NCBI GenBank assembly: GCA_934281515.1
Contig: CAKQXG010000055.1
Span: forward strand, 1-12,277
DNA: 12,277 nt
Reading direction: 5' to 3'
Source: an uncultured Clostridia bacterium
Lineage (GTDB): Bacteria; Bacillota; Clostridia; Christensenellales; CAG-314
The notes under the pieces are model-generated. The model searched no databases, was not told the origin of the DNA, and saw only the letters and a program-made list of their open reading frames with translations. Both the position numbers and the translations under genes were made by a program. Positions 6,503 through 12,277 of the stretch are shown piece after piece (positions within the stretch are counted from its first letter, which is position 1; every line of letters starts with the position of its first letter).

Positions 6503-7162
6503 ATGACCGATACGCAAAAGATATTGGCGGTGCTCCGAACGGAGTTTCCCGATGCCAAAAGTGAGCTTAATTTTACCGACCCCTATCAACTTATCGTTGC
6601 CGTGGTGTTGTCGGCGCAATGTACGGACAAACGCGTAAACCAGGTTACGCCTGCATTGTTTGCCGAGGCACCCGATCCGCAGTCGCTTGCCGATATGCCC
6701 ATTGAACGGTTGCAACAGTTGATACACAGTTGCGGTTTTTTCCGCGCCAAGGCGCAACATTTGCATGAGTTGGCGATTGATCTGGTCGAACGTTTCGACG
6801 GCAAGGTGCCGCAAACCATCGAAGAGTTGCAAACCTTGTCCGGCGTCGGGCGCAAGACAGCCAACGTGGTGTATGCCGTCGGTTTCGGCGGACAGGCAAT
6901 AGCCGTGGATACCCATGTGTTTCGCGTTGCCAATCGACTGGGGCTTGCTACCGCCGACAACGTACTCGATACCGAGCGGCAATTGATGGCGGCAATTCCG
7001 CAAGATATGTGGACGGACAGCCATCACTACTTGTTGTTGCACGGAAGGTATGTGTGCAAGTCGCAACGTCCGCAATGCGACGTTTGCCCTGCGCAAAGCT
7101 TGTGTCGCTACTACAAACAAACGCACTCGGAGGCTGGTCCTGTCGGTGCAGAAGAAATATAA
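6503..7162 (+). CDS. nth: Endonuclease III (DNA glycosylase/AP lyase)
   Basis: Base-excision-repair enzyme that removes oxidised pyrimidines and cleaves the abasic strand. The 219-residue product has the usual length. It shows LSAQCTDKRVN (36-46), the helix-hairpin-helix LSGVGRKTAN (112-121) with catalytic Lys118, VDTHVFRVANRLG (135-147) with catalytic Asp136, and the 4Fe-4S ligands Cys185-x6-Cys192-x2-Cys195-x5-Cys201 near the C-terminus. ATG 6503 gives the family's usual N-terminus (about 20 residues before ELNF), so a later start is unlikely. It has no ribosome-binding site: the ATG sits directly at the predicted transcript start. The next gene begins 20 bp after its stop, suggesting co-transcription. 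Function is firm. Confidence 0.96.
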   Translation: MTDTQKILAVLRTEFPDAKSELNFTDPYQLIVAVVLSAQCTDKRVNQVTPALFAEAPDPQSLADMPIERLQQLIHSCGFFRAKAQHLHELAIDLVERFDGKVPQTIEELQTLSGVGRKTANVVYAVGFGGQAIAVDTHVFRVANRLGLATADNVLDTERQLMAAIPQDMWTDSHHYLLLHGRYVCKSQRPQCDVCPAQSLCRYYKQTHSEAGPVGAEEI

Positions 7163-7182
7163 ATCTTTTTCGGTTTACCGAC

Positions 7183-8379
7183 ATGGCAGAAATTACAAGA
7201 CTTATTGCACAACTTGATAGATGCTTGCAGTGTCGCAAACCCGGTTGCAGTGTTGCTTGTCCATTGCATAACGATTGCCCTGCCATTGTTGCCGCTGTGC
7301 GTAGCGGCAGGTTTGCCGACGTATGCGACATTGTCGGGCACTCGTTCGGCGGTGTGTGCGGCAGTATTTGTCCGCACGAGTTGCAATGCGGCGGTGGTTG
7401 CGTGCTCGGTAAAAGGGGACATCCTATACAAATCGGTCAGGCGGAGGCGGCTGCATATCTTGCTCACCCCTACCCGATTGTTCGCAAAGACAACCGTTTG
7501 CTCGGCAAAAAAATTGCCGTTGTCGGCGGCGGAGTGAGCGGCGTTACCTTTGCCGCAAAGTGCTACGAATCGGGCGCAGACGTCACCGTGTACGAATCCG
7601 ACAATTTGTTGCATACGCTGTATTCCGTTCCGCAATTCCGCTTGCCGCACAAGTTGCTCGACGACATTGTTGCGGCAGTGGAACGATCCGACATAACAGT
7701 GACGGCGGTAACCGTCGAATATCAGATGCTCAAGCGACTGTGTGGTGACAATGACTATGTGTATTTGTCTTGCGGCGCGACGGTTGCTTACAAAGCAGGT
7801 ATCGACGGCGAACAGTATGCTACGACCGCCGACGAGTTTTTGCGCAGCGATTACTGTGGCGAAGTCATCGTCGTCGGTGGCGGCAACACGGCAATGGACT
7901 GCGCCGTCAAAAACGCAGTTTGCGGAGGCAACAGTACAATCGCTTACCGTAGGACGATGGCGGATATGCCTGCTTTCGAGCGTGAAGTGCGTGGCGCAAT
8001 CGACAACGGAGTACGCTTTGCAACCAATCTCGCGCCGTTGTCGGCAAAACCGATGCCCGACGGCAAATTGTCCGTTACTTTTGCAAAGACAATCAGTCAA
8101 GGGCGCGGCAAACTGCTACTTACCGACGACAAACAAACGCTTGTTTGCGACAAGTTGGTTGTGGCTGCCGGCAACGCATTTGACAGCACGGTTTTTCCGT
8201 GCGAAATGTTTGGCAACAATACAAAGTTTGTGCCGACCGACGACCGGGGAAAAGTTATGCGCAACCTGTATGCAGGCGGCGATTGTGCCGGTGGCAAACT
8301 TGTTGTCGACGCGGTCAAGCATGCGTTAAACGCGTTTAACGGTATTGTTTCAAACTGTCGTGACGGTGCGCAACAATAA
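7183..8379 (+). CDS. GltD-like Fe-S/FAD oxidoreductase (glutamate synthase small-subunit family)
   Basis: NAD(P)H-dependent flavoprotein of the family that includes GltD and the PreT/DPD N-terminal half; it moves electrons from a pyridine nucleotide through FAD and Fe-S clusters to a partner. Residues 14-26 hold Cys14-x2-Cys17-x4-Cys22-x3-Cys26, and a second set is Cys59-x3-Cys63-x5-Cys69-x3-Cys73, as in GltD. FAD site: VVGGGVSG (113-120). NAD(P)H site: VVGGGNTAMDC (230-240), followed by YRRTMADMP (255-263). C-terminal flavin motif: YAGGDCAGGK (363-372). At 398 residues it is shorter than GltD (about 470). ATG 7183 is the only sensible start but has no Shine-Dalgarno sequence; a small inverted repeat TCGGT-TT-ACCGA (7170-7181) ends one base before it. 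No gltB or other partner gene is present in the window, so the pathway cannot be named. Confidence 0.85.
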   Translation: MAEITRLIAQLDRCLQCRKPGCSVACPLHNDCPAIVAAVRSGRFADVCDIVGHSFGGVCGSICPHELQCGGGCVLGKRGHPIQIGQAEAAAYLAHPYPIVRKDNRLLGKKIAVVGGGVSGVTFAAKCYESGADVTVYESDNLLHTLYSVPQFRLPHKLLDDIVAAVERSDITVTAVTVEYQMLKRLCGDNDYVYLSCGATVAYKAGIDGEQYATTADEFLRSDYCGEVIVVGGGNTAMDCAVKNAVCGGNSTIAYRRTMADMPAFEREVRGAIDNGVRFATNLAPLSAKPMPDGKLSVTFAKTISQGRGKLLLTDDKQTLVCDKLVVAAGNAFDSTVFPCEMFGNNTKFVPTDDRGKVMRNLYAGGDCAGGKLVVDAVKHALNAFNGIVSNCRDGAQQ

Positions 8380-8442
8380 TTTTGCATTTACTATCGGCTT
8401 GTAGGCTGTACCGTACGCTTGCACGCCGAATACGGAGAAAAT

Positions 8443-9705
8443 ATGTTTATCGACAAAGTAAAAATTTACATCAAGGCAGGCAATGGCGGCAACGGCTCGG
8501 CTAGTTTGCATACGGAAAAATACGTAGCCAACGGCGGTCCCGACGGCGGAGACGGCGGCAAGGGCGGAGACATCGTGTTTGAAGCCACCACGGCGGAAAA
8601 CACTCTCAATGCGTTCCATTTCCAAAAGCACTTCCGCGCAGAAAACGGCGAAAACGGCGGCAAAAAGAATTGCTACGGCAAACAGGGAAAAGACCTGATC
8701 GTACGTGTGCCTGTGGGCACTGTGGTCAAAACCGTCGACGGCGACATCATTGCCGACATGTTCGACAACGGTCAACGCACGGTTATTGCGGCAGGCGGCA
8801 AAGGCGGACGCGGTAATCGTCACTTCGCCACCGCACGCAGACAGTCGCCGAGTTTTGCCGAACATGGCGTCAAGACCAAGGAACACGAAGTGGTGCTTGA
8901 ATTGAAAACCATTGCCGACGTAGGTTTGGTCGGGTTCCCAAACGTTGGCAAAAGCACGTTGTTGTCGGTGGTGTCCGACGCTAAACCCAAGATTGCCAAT
9001 TACCACTTTACCACGCTCAGTCCCAACTTGGGTGTTGTCGGCTACTACGACAAGAGTTTTGTCATGGCGGACATCCCCGGACTTATCGAGGGTGCTAGCG
9101 AGGGCGCGGGGCTTGGTCACAGTTTTCTTCGTCACATCGAGCGTACACGCTTGCTTGTGCATGTGATCGACATGTCCGGCAGTGAAGGTCGTGACCCGTT
9201 GGCGGACTTCGAACTTATCAATAACGAAATTTTCAGTTACGACAAGCAACTTAAAGATCTGCCTATGGTGGTCGTTGCCAACAAGATGGACATGCCGCAA
9301 GCCGAAGAAAACTTGGCAAGATTCCGCAAAAAATATGGCAAAAAATACAAGATTATACCAATGATGACGCTGATACACGAAGGCGTCGACGAGTTGCTGA
9401 CAACGCTTGTCGATATACTTGACAAGTTGCCGCCTGTGGAACCGCTTGTATACACGCCCGTATCGCTGGACAAGGAGGAAGAAGAAACCTTTGAAATCGA
9501 GCAGTTGGAGGACGATGTGTTTGAAGTGACGGGCGGACTGGTGGAGATTCTGTCGCGCAAGGTCAATCTGGATGACTATGACAGTTTCCGCTACTTCCAA
9601 CGCGTGTTGAAGGATAAAGGGGTAATAGCCGCTCTACGCAAGGCAGGTGCGACCGACGGGAGTACTGTTATTGTGGGGGACATCGATTTCGACTTCATCG
9701 ATTGA
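8443..9705 (+). CDS. obg: GTPase Obg/CgtA
   Basis: Essential GTP-binding protein that associates with the 50S subunit during ribosome maturation and links to stress signalling. The 420-residue product has all three parts. The glycine-rich Obg fold (1-158) includes GGPDGGDGGKGGD (31-43). The G domain has G1 GFPNVGKS (164-171), G3 DIPG (210-213) and G4 NKMD (280-283). A C-terminal OCT-type domain (about 345-420) completes it. The G5 position reads IIPMMTLIHEGVDELL where the family has ISA, so the usual Ser-Ala is missing. ATG 8443 has GGAGAA just upstream; an in-frame TTG at 8419 is less likely. The stop codon lies inside a large fold-back element, and yhbY follows 348 bp later, an arrangement common in Bacillota. 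No clear promoter was found in the 63-bp gap before it. Confidence 0.96.
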   Translation: MFIDKVKIYIKAGNGGNGSASLHTEKYVANGGPDGGDGGKGGDIVFEATTAENTLNAFHFQKHFRAENGENGGKKNCYGKQGKDLIVRVPVGTVVKTVDGDIIADMFDNGQRTVIAAGGKGGRGNRHFATARRQSPSFAEHGVKTKEHEVVLELKTIADVGLVGFPNVGKSTLLSVVSDAKPKIANYHFTTLSPNLGVVGYYDKSFVMADIPGLIEGASEGAGLGHSFLRHIERTRLLVHVIDMSGSEGRDPLADFELINNEIFSYDKQLKDLPMVVVANKMDMPQAEENLARFRKKYGKKYKIIPMMTLIHEGVDELLTTLVDILDKLPPVEPLVYTPVSLDKEEEETFEIEQLEDDVFEVTGGLVEILSRKVNLDDYDSFRYFQRVLKDKGVIAALRKAGATDGSTVIVGDIDFDFID

Positions 9706-9827
9706 GGGTGTATATCGGCGTATCTAGCCGCTACGTGCTCAATCGTGCTCAGTCACGTACGTCTAGTACGCTCCTGTCGCACTCAATCGCCTGTTGTGGC
9801 TATCTACACCAATCTACACCCTCAATC
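9700..9827. repeat. 128-nt imperfect palindromic (fold-back) element
   Basis: Perfect 13-bp terminal inverted repeats (9700-9712 with 9815-9827) enclose a further partly paired stem. TAGCC 9725-9729 pairs with GGCTA 9798-9802. Shorter helices follow (GTGC 9745-9748 with GCAC 9779-9782, CAG 9750-9752 with CTG 9774-9776), up to an apex CGTAC-GTCTA-GTACG (9756-9770). The arms keep one common centre within a base, so this is a single structure. There is no T run after it and no coding potential. It overlaps the obg stop codon (9703-9705). It resembles intergenic REP/MITE-like palindromes, but no second copy lies in the window and no target-site duplication is obvious. Confidence 0.75.
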
Positions 9828-10053
9828 AACTTGTGGTATTGCAAACTTTATGACGTAAATTTGTGGTTTGCGAAAGTAGCTGCGCGCGGGCTTCACTTAG
9901 TGCGTCCACGTCAGGTGGCTTCCTCGCTTGGTCGCAGAATGTTGTCACCCTTCACACTCGTCTACGTCGTCAAGCGGGTTGGTTGAGTGTTGCTTTATCT
10001 GCGTTTTCAATCAATCGGATTTGACGACAAGCGATAAAACAAAAGGAGTAATC
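9828..10053. other. Non-coding spacer between the palindromic element and yhbY
   Basis: No convincing gene. It includes an inverted repeat GCAAAC/GTTTGC (9841-9846, 9866-9871) with an inner TTTA/TAAA pair, TTGTGGT repeated at 9831 and 9861, and a more G/C-rich part (about 9875-9985) with a small CCAC-N5-GTGG hairpin (9906-9918). No good -35/-10 pair was found before yhbY, whose ribosome-binding site AAAAGGAG is at 10041-10048. The function is not recognisable. Confidence 0.5.
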
Positions 10054-10350
10054 ATGATTTCAACAAAACAACGTGCCGGGTTAAAAGGCTTGGCTAACAA
10101 ACTTAAACCGTCGGTGATTGTCGGCAAAGGCGATCTTACCGACAGTATCGTCAACGAAATAGAAGTGGCATTGTACAACCACGAATTGGTCAAGGTTGCC
10201 ACGCTGAAAAGTTGCGAGTCCTCGGCACGCGACATGTGTGACGACGTATGCAAGGTGCTTGGTTGCGATCCCGTCATTGTGGTGGGCAATCGCTTTGTCG
10301 TGTACAAGTTTAGCGACAAAAAGGACATTGAACACATCGAATTGGACTAG
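10054..10350 (+). CDS. yhbY: YhbY family RNA-binding protein (CRM domain)
   Basis: Small protein of 98 residues, the normal length, consisting of one CRM domain of the kind found associated with pre-50S ribosomal particles. The family pattern is clear: LKGLANKLKPSVIVGKGDLT (10-29), with the GKGxL loop at 24-28, then SIVNEIEVALYNHELVKV (31-48) and a C-terminal strand VIVVGNRFVVYKF (74-86). ATG 10054 has a strong AAAAGGAG six bases upstream; longer in-frame starts reach into the non-coding spacer. It follows obg, as in many Bacillota, and probably leads a transcript with rlmB and the sigma factor, since only 62 bp without a terminator separate it from rlmB. Confidence 0.94.
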   Translation: MISTKQRAGLKGLANKLKPSVIVGKGDLTDSIVNEIEVALYNHELVKVATLKSCESSARDMCDDVCKVLGCDPVIVVGNRFVVYKFSDKKDIEHIELD

Positions 10351-10412
10351 TAAACACTTGAAAGTGGTACGAAAGCAACTTTTGAGTAGTGCAATGAGTA
10401 CAAAGGGGATTT

Positions 10413-11135
10413 ATGAAAATCGAAGGTAAAAACAGCGTTTACGAAGCGTTGCGCTCGTCGGACATAACGGTCAACAGCCTGATGTGCGAAAAGGGTAATG
10501 ACAACAGCATCATTGCCATTGCCAAGAAAAAGGGCGTCAAGGTGACATATGTGGACAAGTCGGTACTTGACAAGGAGTCGACAAGCGGACGGCATCAGGG
10601 GTACATTGCCGACGTTACAGACTTCCGTTACTGCGAGTTGGATGACATACTTGCCGCGGATGACGAACCGTTTGTGGTGGTGCTTGACGACATCAGCGAT
10701 CCGCACAACTTCGGCAGTATCATACGTGCTTGCGAATGCGCAGGCGTTACCGGTATTGTTGTCGGGCGCAATAATCAGGTACCTGTCAACGACACTGTCG
10801 TGCGTTGCTCGGCAGGTGCGGTTGCTCATGTCAGGATTGCACGCGTAACCAACATCAACAACGCCATAAAGGCAATGCAAAAACAAGGCATGTGGGTGTA
10901 TGCGCTGGATATGGACGGACAGGAAATTACCGCTACCGACCTGACAGGCAAGATTGCTCTGGTCGTGGGTAGCGAAGGCAAGGGTGTAGGACGATTGACG
11001 CGAGAAGTGTGCGACGGTATTGTCAGCATGCGCTTGTGCGGCAAGGTCAACAGTCTCAATGCCTCTGTCGCGTGCGGCATTGCCGTATACGAAGTTGTAC
11101 GTCAACGCGCGGCGAAAACAGCCCGAAAGGGGTGA
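10413..11135 (+). CDS. rlmB: 23S rRNA 2'-O-ribose methyltransferase, SpoU family (RlmB/YacO-like)
   Basis: SAM-dependent methyltransferase of the trefoil-knot (SPOUT) class, expected to methylate a ribose in 23S rRNA. The 240 residues comprise an N-terminal substrate-binding domain (1 to about 72, GKNSVYEAL at 5-13) and the SpoU domain: motif 1 DPHNFGSIIRAC (96-107, with the conserved Asn99 and Arg105), motif 2 ALVVGSEGKGV (182-192) and motif 3 LCGKVNSLNASVA (208-220). ATG 10413 has AAAGGGGA upstream. Its end abuts the sigma-factor gene, matching the yacO-yacP-sigH order of Bacillus subtilis with yacP absent. The exact rRNA target (G2251 in E. coli RlmB) is inferred from the family and not proved. 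Confidence 0.93.
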   Translation: MKIEGKNSVYEALRSSDITVNSLMCEKGNDNSIIAIAKKKGVKVTYVDKSVLDKESTSGRHQGYIADVTDFRYCELDDILAADDEPFVVVLDDISDPHNFGSIIRACECAGVTGIVVGRNNQVPVNDTVVRCSAGAVAHVRIARVTNINNAIKAMQKQGMWVYALDMDGQEITATDLTGKIALVVGSEGKGVGRLTREVCDGIVSMRLCGKVNSLNASVACGIAVYEVVRQRAAKTARKG

Positions 11136-11140
11136 ACGCG

Positions 11141-11695
11141 GTGGAAGCTACACTTGACCTTGTCAACCGTGCCAAGAGCGGCGATCCCGTTGCAACCGAA
11201 CAAATCGTACGCGACTACAAAGGGCTTGTGCGTAGTCTCGCCAACAAGTTTTATCTCGTGGGCGGCGACAAAGAGGACCTTTTGCAGGAAGGCATGTTAG
11301 GCGTGATTATTGCAATCAACAGTTACGACAAGCAAAAAGGCGCTTTCCCTGCCTTTGTCAAATTGTGCGTGTCCGGACAAATCGTCGACGCGGTTCGTCG
11401 TGACGCAGGGCAAAAAAACAAACCGCTTGCCAACTACATCGACATCAACACGTTGCAAAATGTGTCGGGTAACGACAGTCCGCTTGCCGACCTTCTTGAC
11501 CGCGAATACGCCGCAAAAGTGGCGCAATGTATGCGCGACACACTGACTCCGTCGGAGCGGCAAGTAATCACTTTGTTTGCCGACGGCTATCGTTACGATG
11601 ATATCTGCCGTATTACGGGCAAGAGTTACAAGGCGGTGGACGGCGCACTGCAACGCGGTCGCAAAAAACTGGCACAGGCACTTGACGATAACTGA
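11141..11695 (+). CDS. sigH: SigH-like RNA polymerase sigma factor (sigma-70 family)
   Basis: Alternative sigma factor that directs RNA polymerase to a special promoter set; in Bacillus, SigH serves the transition to stationary phase, competence and early sporulation. Region 2 is LVRSLANKFYLVGGDKEDLL (29-48) followed by QEGMLGVIIAINSYD, close to SigH. Region 4 is a C-terminal helix-turn-helix, TPSERQVITLFADGY (136-150) to AVDGALQRGRKKLAQAL (165-181). At 184 residues it is shorter than SigH (about 218). I chose GTG 11141 because AAAGGGGTGA (11126-11135) is well placed before it; a GTG at 11132 would overlap the rlmB stop as GTGA but has no room for a ribosome-binding site. Its place directly after rlmB supports the SigH identity. 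Whether this organism sporulates cannot be told from here. Confidence 0.85.
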   Translation: MEATLDLVNRAKSGDPVATEQIVRDYKGLVRSLANKFYLVGGDKEDLLQEGMLGVIIAINSYDKQKGAFPAFVKLCVSGQIVDAVRRDAGQKNKPLANYIDINTLQNVSGNDSPLADLLDREYAAKVAQCMRDTLTPSERQVITLFADGYRYDDICRITGKSYKAVDGALQRGRKKLAQALDDN

Positions 11696-11700
11696 AATTT

Positions 11701-11730
11701 TTGAATACGTATAAGGAATTTTACTACAAA
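11701..11730 (+). promoter_or_regulatory. Motif before dnaX matching the glmM upstream motif
   Basis: TTGAAT (11701-11706), 18-nt spacer containing the core ATACGTAT then AAGGAATTTT, and TACAAA (11725-11730). It begins six bases after the sigma-factor stop. If it is a promoter, the start would be near 11737, right at the GGAGG ribosome-binding site (11738-11742), an unusually short leader. It may instead be a protein-binding site. Confidence 0.4.
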
Positions 11731-11747
11731 CTACCACGGAGGCGGCT

Positions 11748-12277
11748 ATGAACTACGTTGCATTGTACCGCAAATACCGTCCGCAAACCTTTGACGACGT
11801 CATCGGTCAGGACCACATAATCAACACTTTGCGCAATCAGATTTTGCACGACAAGGTAAGTCATGCTTATCTGTTTACAGGCACGCGCGGTACGGGTAAG
11901 ACGAGTACGGCGAAGATTTTTGCACGCGCCGTCAACTGCCCCAATGCCAAGGAGCACAACGGCAATCCTTGCGGAGAGTGTGCTGTGTGCAAGCAATCGG
12001 GCGACGCCAACCTTGATATTGTGGAGATGGACGCCGCAAGTAACAACGGCGTGGACTACGCACGCGATATTCGCGAAAAGGTGCAGTATCCGCCGGTCAA
12101 CGGACGTTACAAGGTTTACATTATCGACGAAGTGCACATGTTGTCGGCAGGGGCGTTCAACGCACTGTTAAAGACATTGGAAGAGCCGCCAAAGCATGCA
12201 ATGTTTATACTGTGTACCACCGAGGTGCACAAGATACCGCAAACCATTCTGTCACGTTGTATGCGTTTCGACTTCCG
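11748..12277 (+). CDS. dnaX: DNA polymerase III subunit gamma/tau, N-terminal fragment
   Basis: First 176 codons of dnaX; the gene continues past the right edge. DnaX is the AAA+ ATPase of the clamp loader that places the sliding clamp on DNA during replication. The N-terminus MNYVALYRKYRPQTFDDVIG is diagnostic. Walker A is GTRGTGKT (45-52), the zinc ligands are Cys64-x10-Cys75-x2-Cys78-x2-Cys81, Walker B is VYIIDEVHML (123-132), and the arginine-finger motif SRC is at 169-171. ATG 11748 has GGAGG (11738-11742) five bases upstream. It lies 52 bp after the sigma-factor stop with no terminator between, so read-through is possible. Whether a tau-length tail or a frameshift site exists cannot be seen here. 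Confidence 0.97.
   Translation, partial: MNYVALYRKYRPQTFDDVIGQDHIINTLRNQILHDKVSHAYLFTGTRGTGKTSTAKIFARAVNCPNAKEHNGNPCGECAVCKQSGDANLDIVEMDAASNNGVDYARDIREKVQYPPVNGRYKVYIIDEVHMLSAGAFNALLKTLEEPPKHAMFILCTTEVHKIPQTILSRCMRFDF

Noticed and set aside
8350..9600. A 416-codon open frame on the minus strand across obg
   Set aside because: It is antisense to a complete obg and has no recognisable domain or ribosome-binding site.
9750..9830. CRISPR-like or tandem repeats (CTCAATC and ATCTACACC recur)
   Set aside because: Units are short, irregularly spaced and explained by the two arms of the fold-back element; there are no unique spacers of even length.
9702..9986. A possible small protein between obg and yhbY
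   Set aside because: The frame runs through the palindromic element and has no ribosome-binding site or protein-like pattern.

Overview
The window reads as two pieces of bacterial chromosome joined near position 1650. Both look like Bacillota (Clostridia-type) DNA. Evidence for this is the AGCS-family transporter, the ThiN-type thiamine pyrophosphokinase, the obg-yhbY pair, and an rlmB gene running directly into a SigH-like sigma factor. The proteins right of the join are strikingly rich in cysteine, which would fit an anaerobe. No plasmid, phage, CRISPR, IS transposase, rRNA or tRNA gene is visible.

Left piece (1 to about 1650). It holds the 5' end of an AGCS sodium:amino-acid symporter on the minus strand, running off the window. 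A divergent thiN follows, behind a near-consensus extended -10 promoter. Convergent to thiN is the C-terminal two thirds of a glycerophosphodiester phosphodiesterase (GDPD), and a bidirectional terminator separates the two. Leucine is written almost only as CTT, CTC or CTG, with TTG nearly absent.

Join (about 1643-1665). The minus-strand reading frame 1061-2551 starts as a membrane-anchored, cysteine-rich protein with MBG/YDG-type beta repeats. In mid-domain it becomes a GDPD that has lost its catalytic N-terminus. Codon use changes at the same place. An assembly or amplification chimera is the simplest explanation; a real gene fusion is possible.

Right piece (about 1650-12277). Every gene except the fused minus-strand one is on the plus strand, and TTG is the favoured leucine codon in the gene I counted (prs). 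The order is prs (PRPP synthesis), a thioredoxin-reductase-like flavoprotein, glmM (cell-wall amino-sugar synthesis), nth (base-excision repair) with a GltD-like Fe-S flavoprotein, obg (ribosome-associated GTPase), yhbY (ribosome assembly), rlmB (23S rRNA methylation), a SigH-like sigma factor and the start of dnaX (clamp-loader subunit). These are mostly housekeeping genes in short transcription units. Terminators follow prs and glmM. Promoters are readable before prs, glmM and nth.

The less ordinary signals lie between genes. A 128-nt fold-back element overlaps the obg stop codon. A roughly 30-nt motif is shared by the glmM and dnaX upstream regions. The nth promoter implies a leaderless mRNA. 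Matching GTCAA-N3-TACAAT promoter motifs precede prs and trxB. No clearly new multi-gene system was found.
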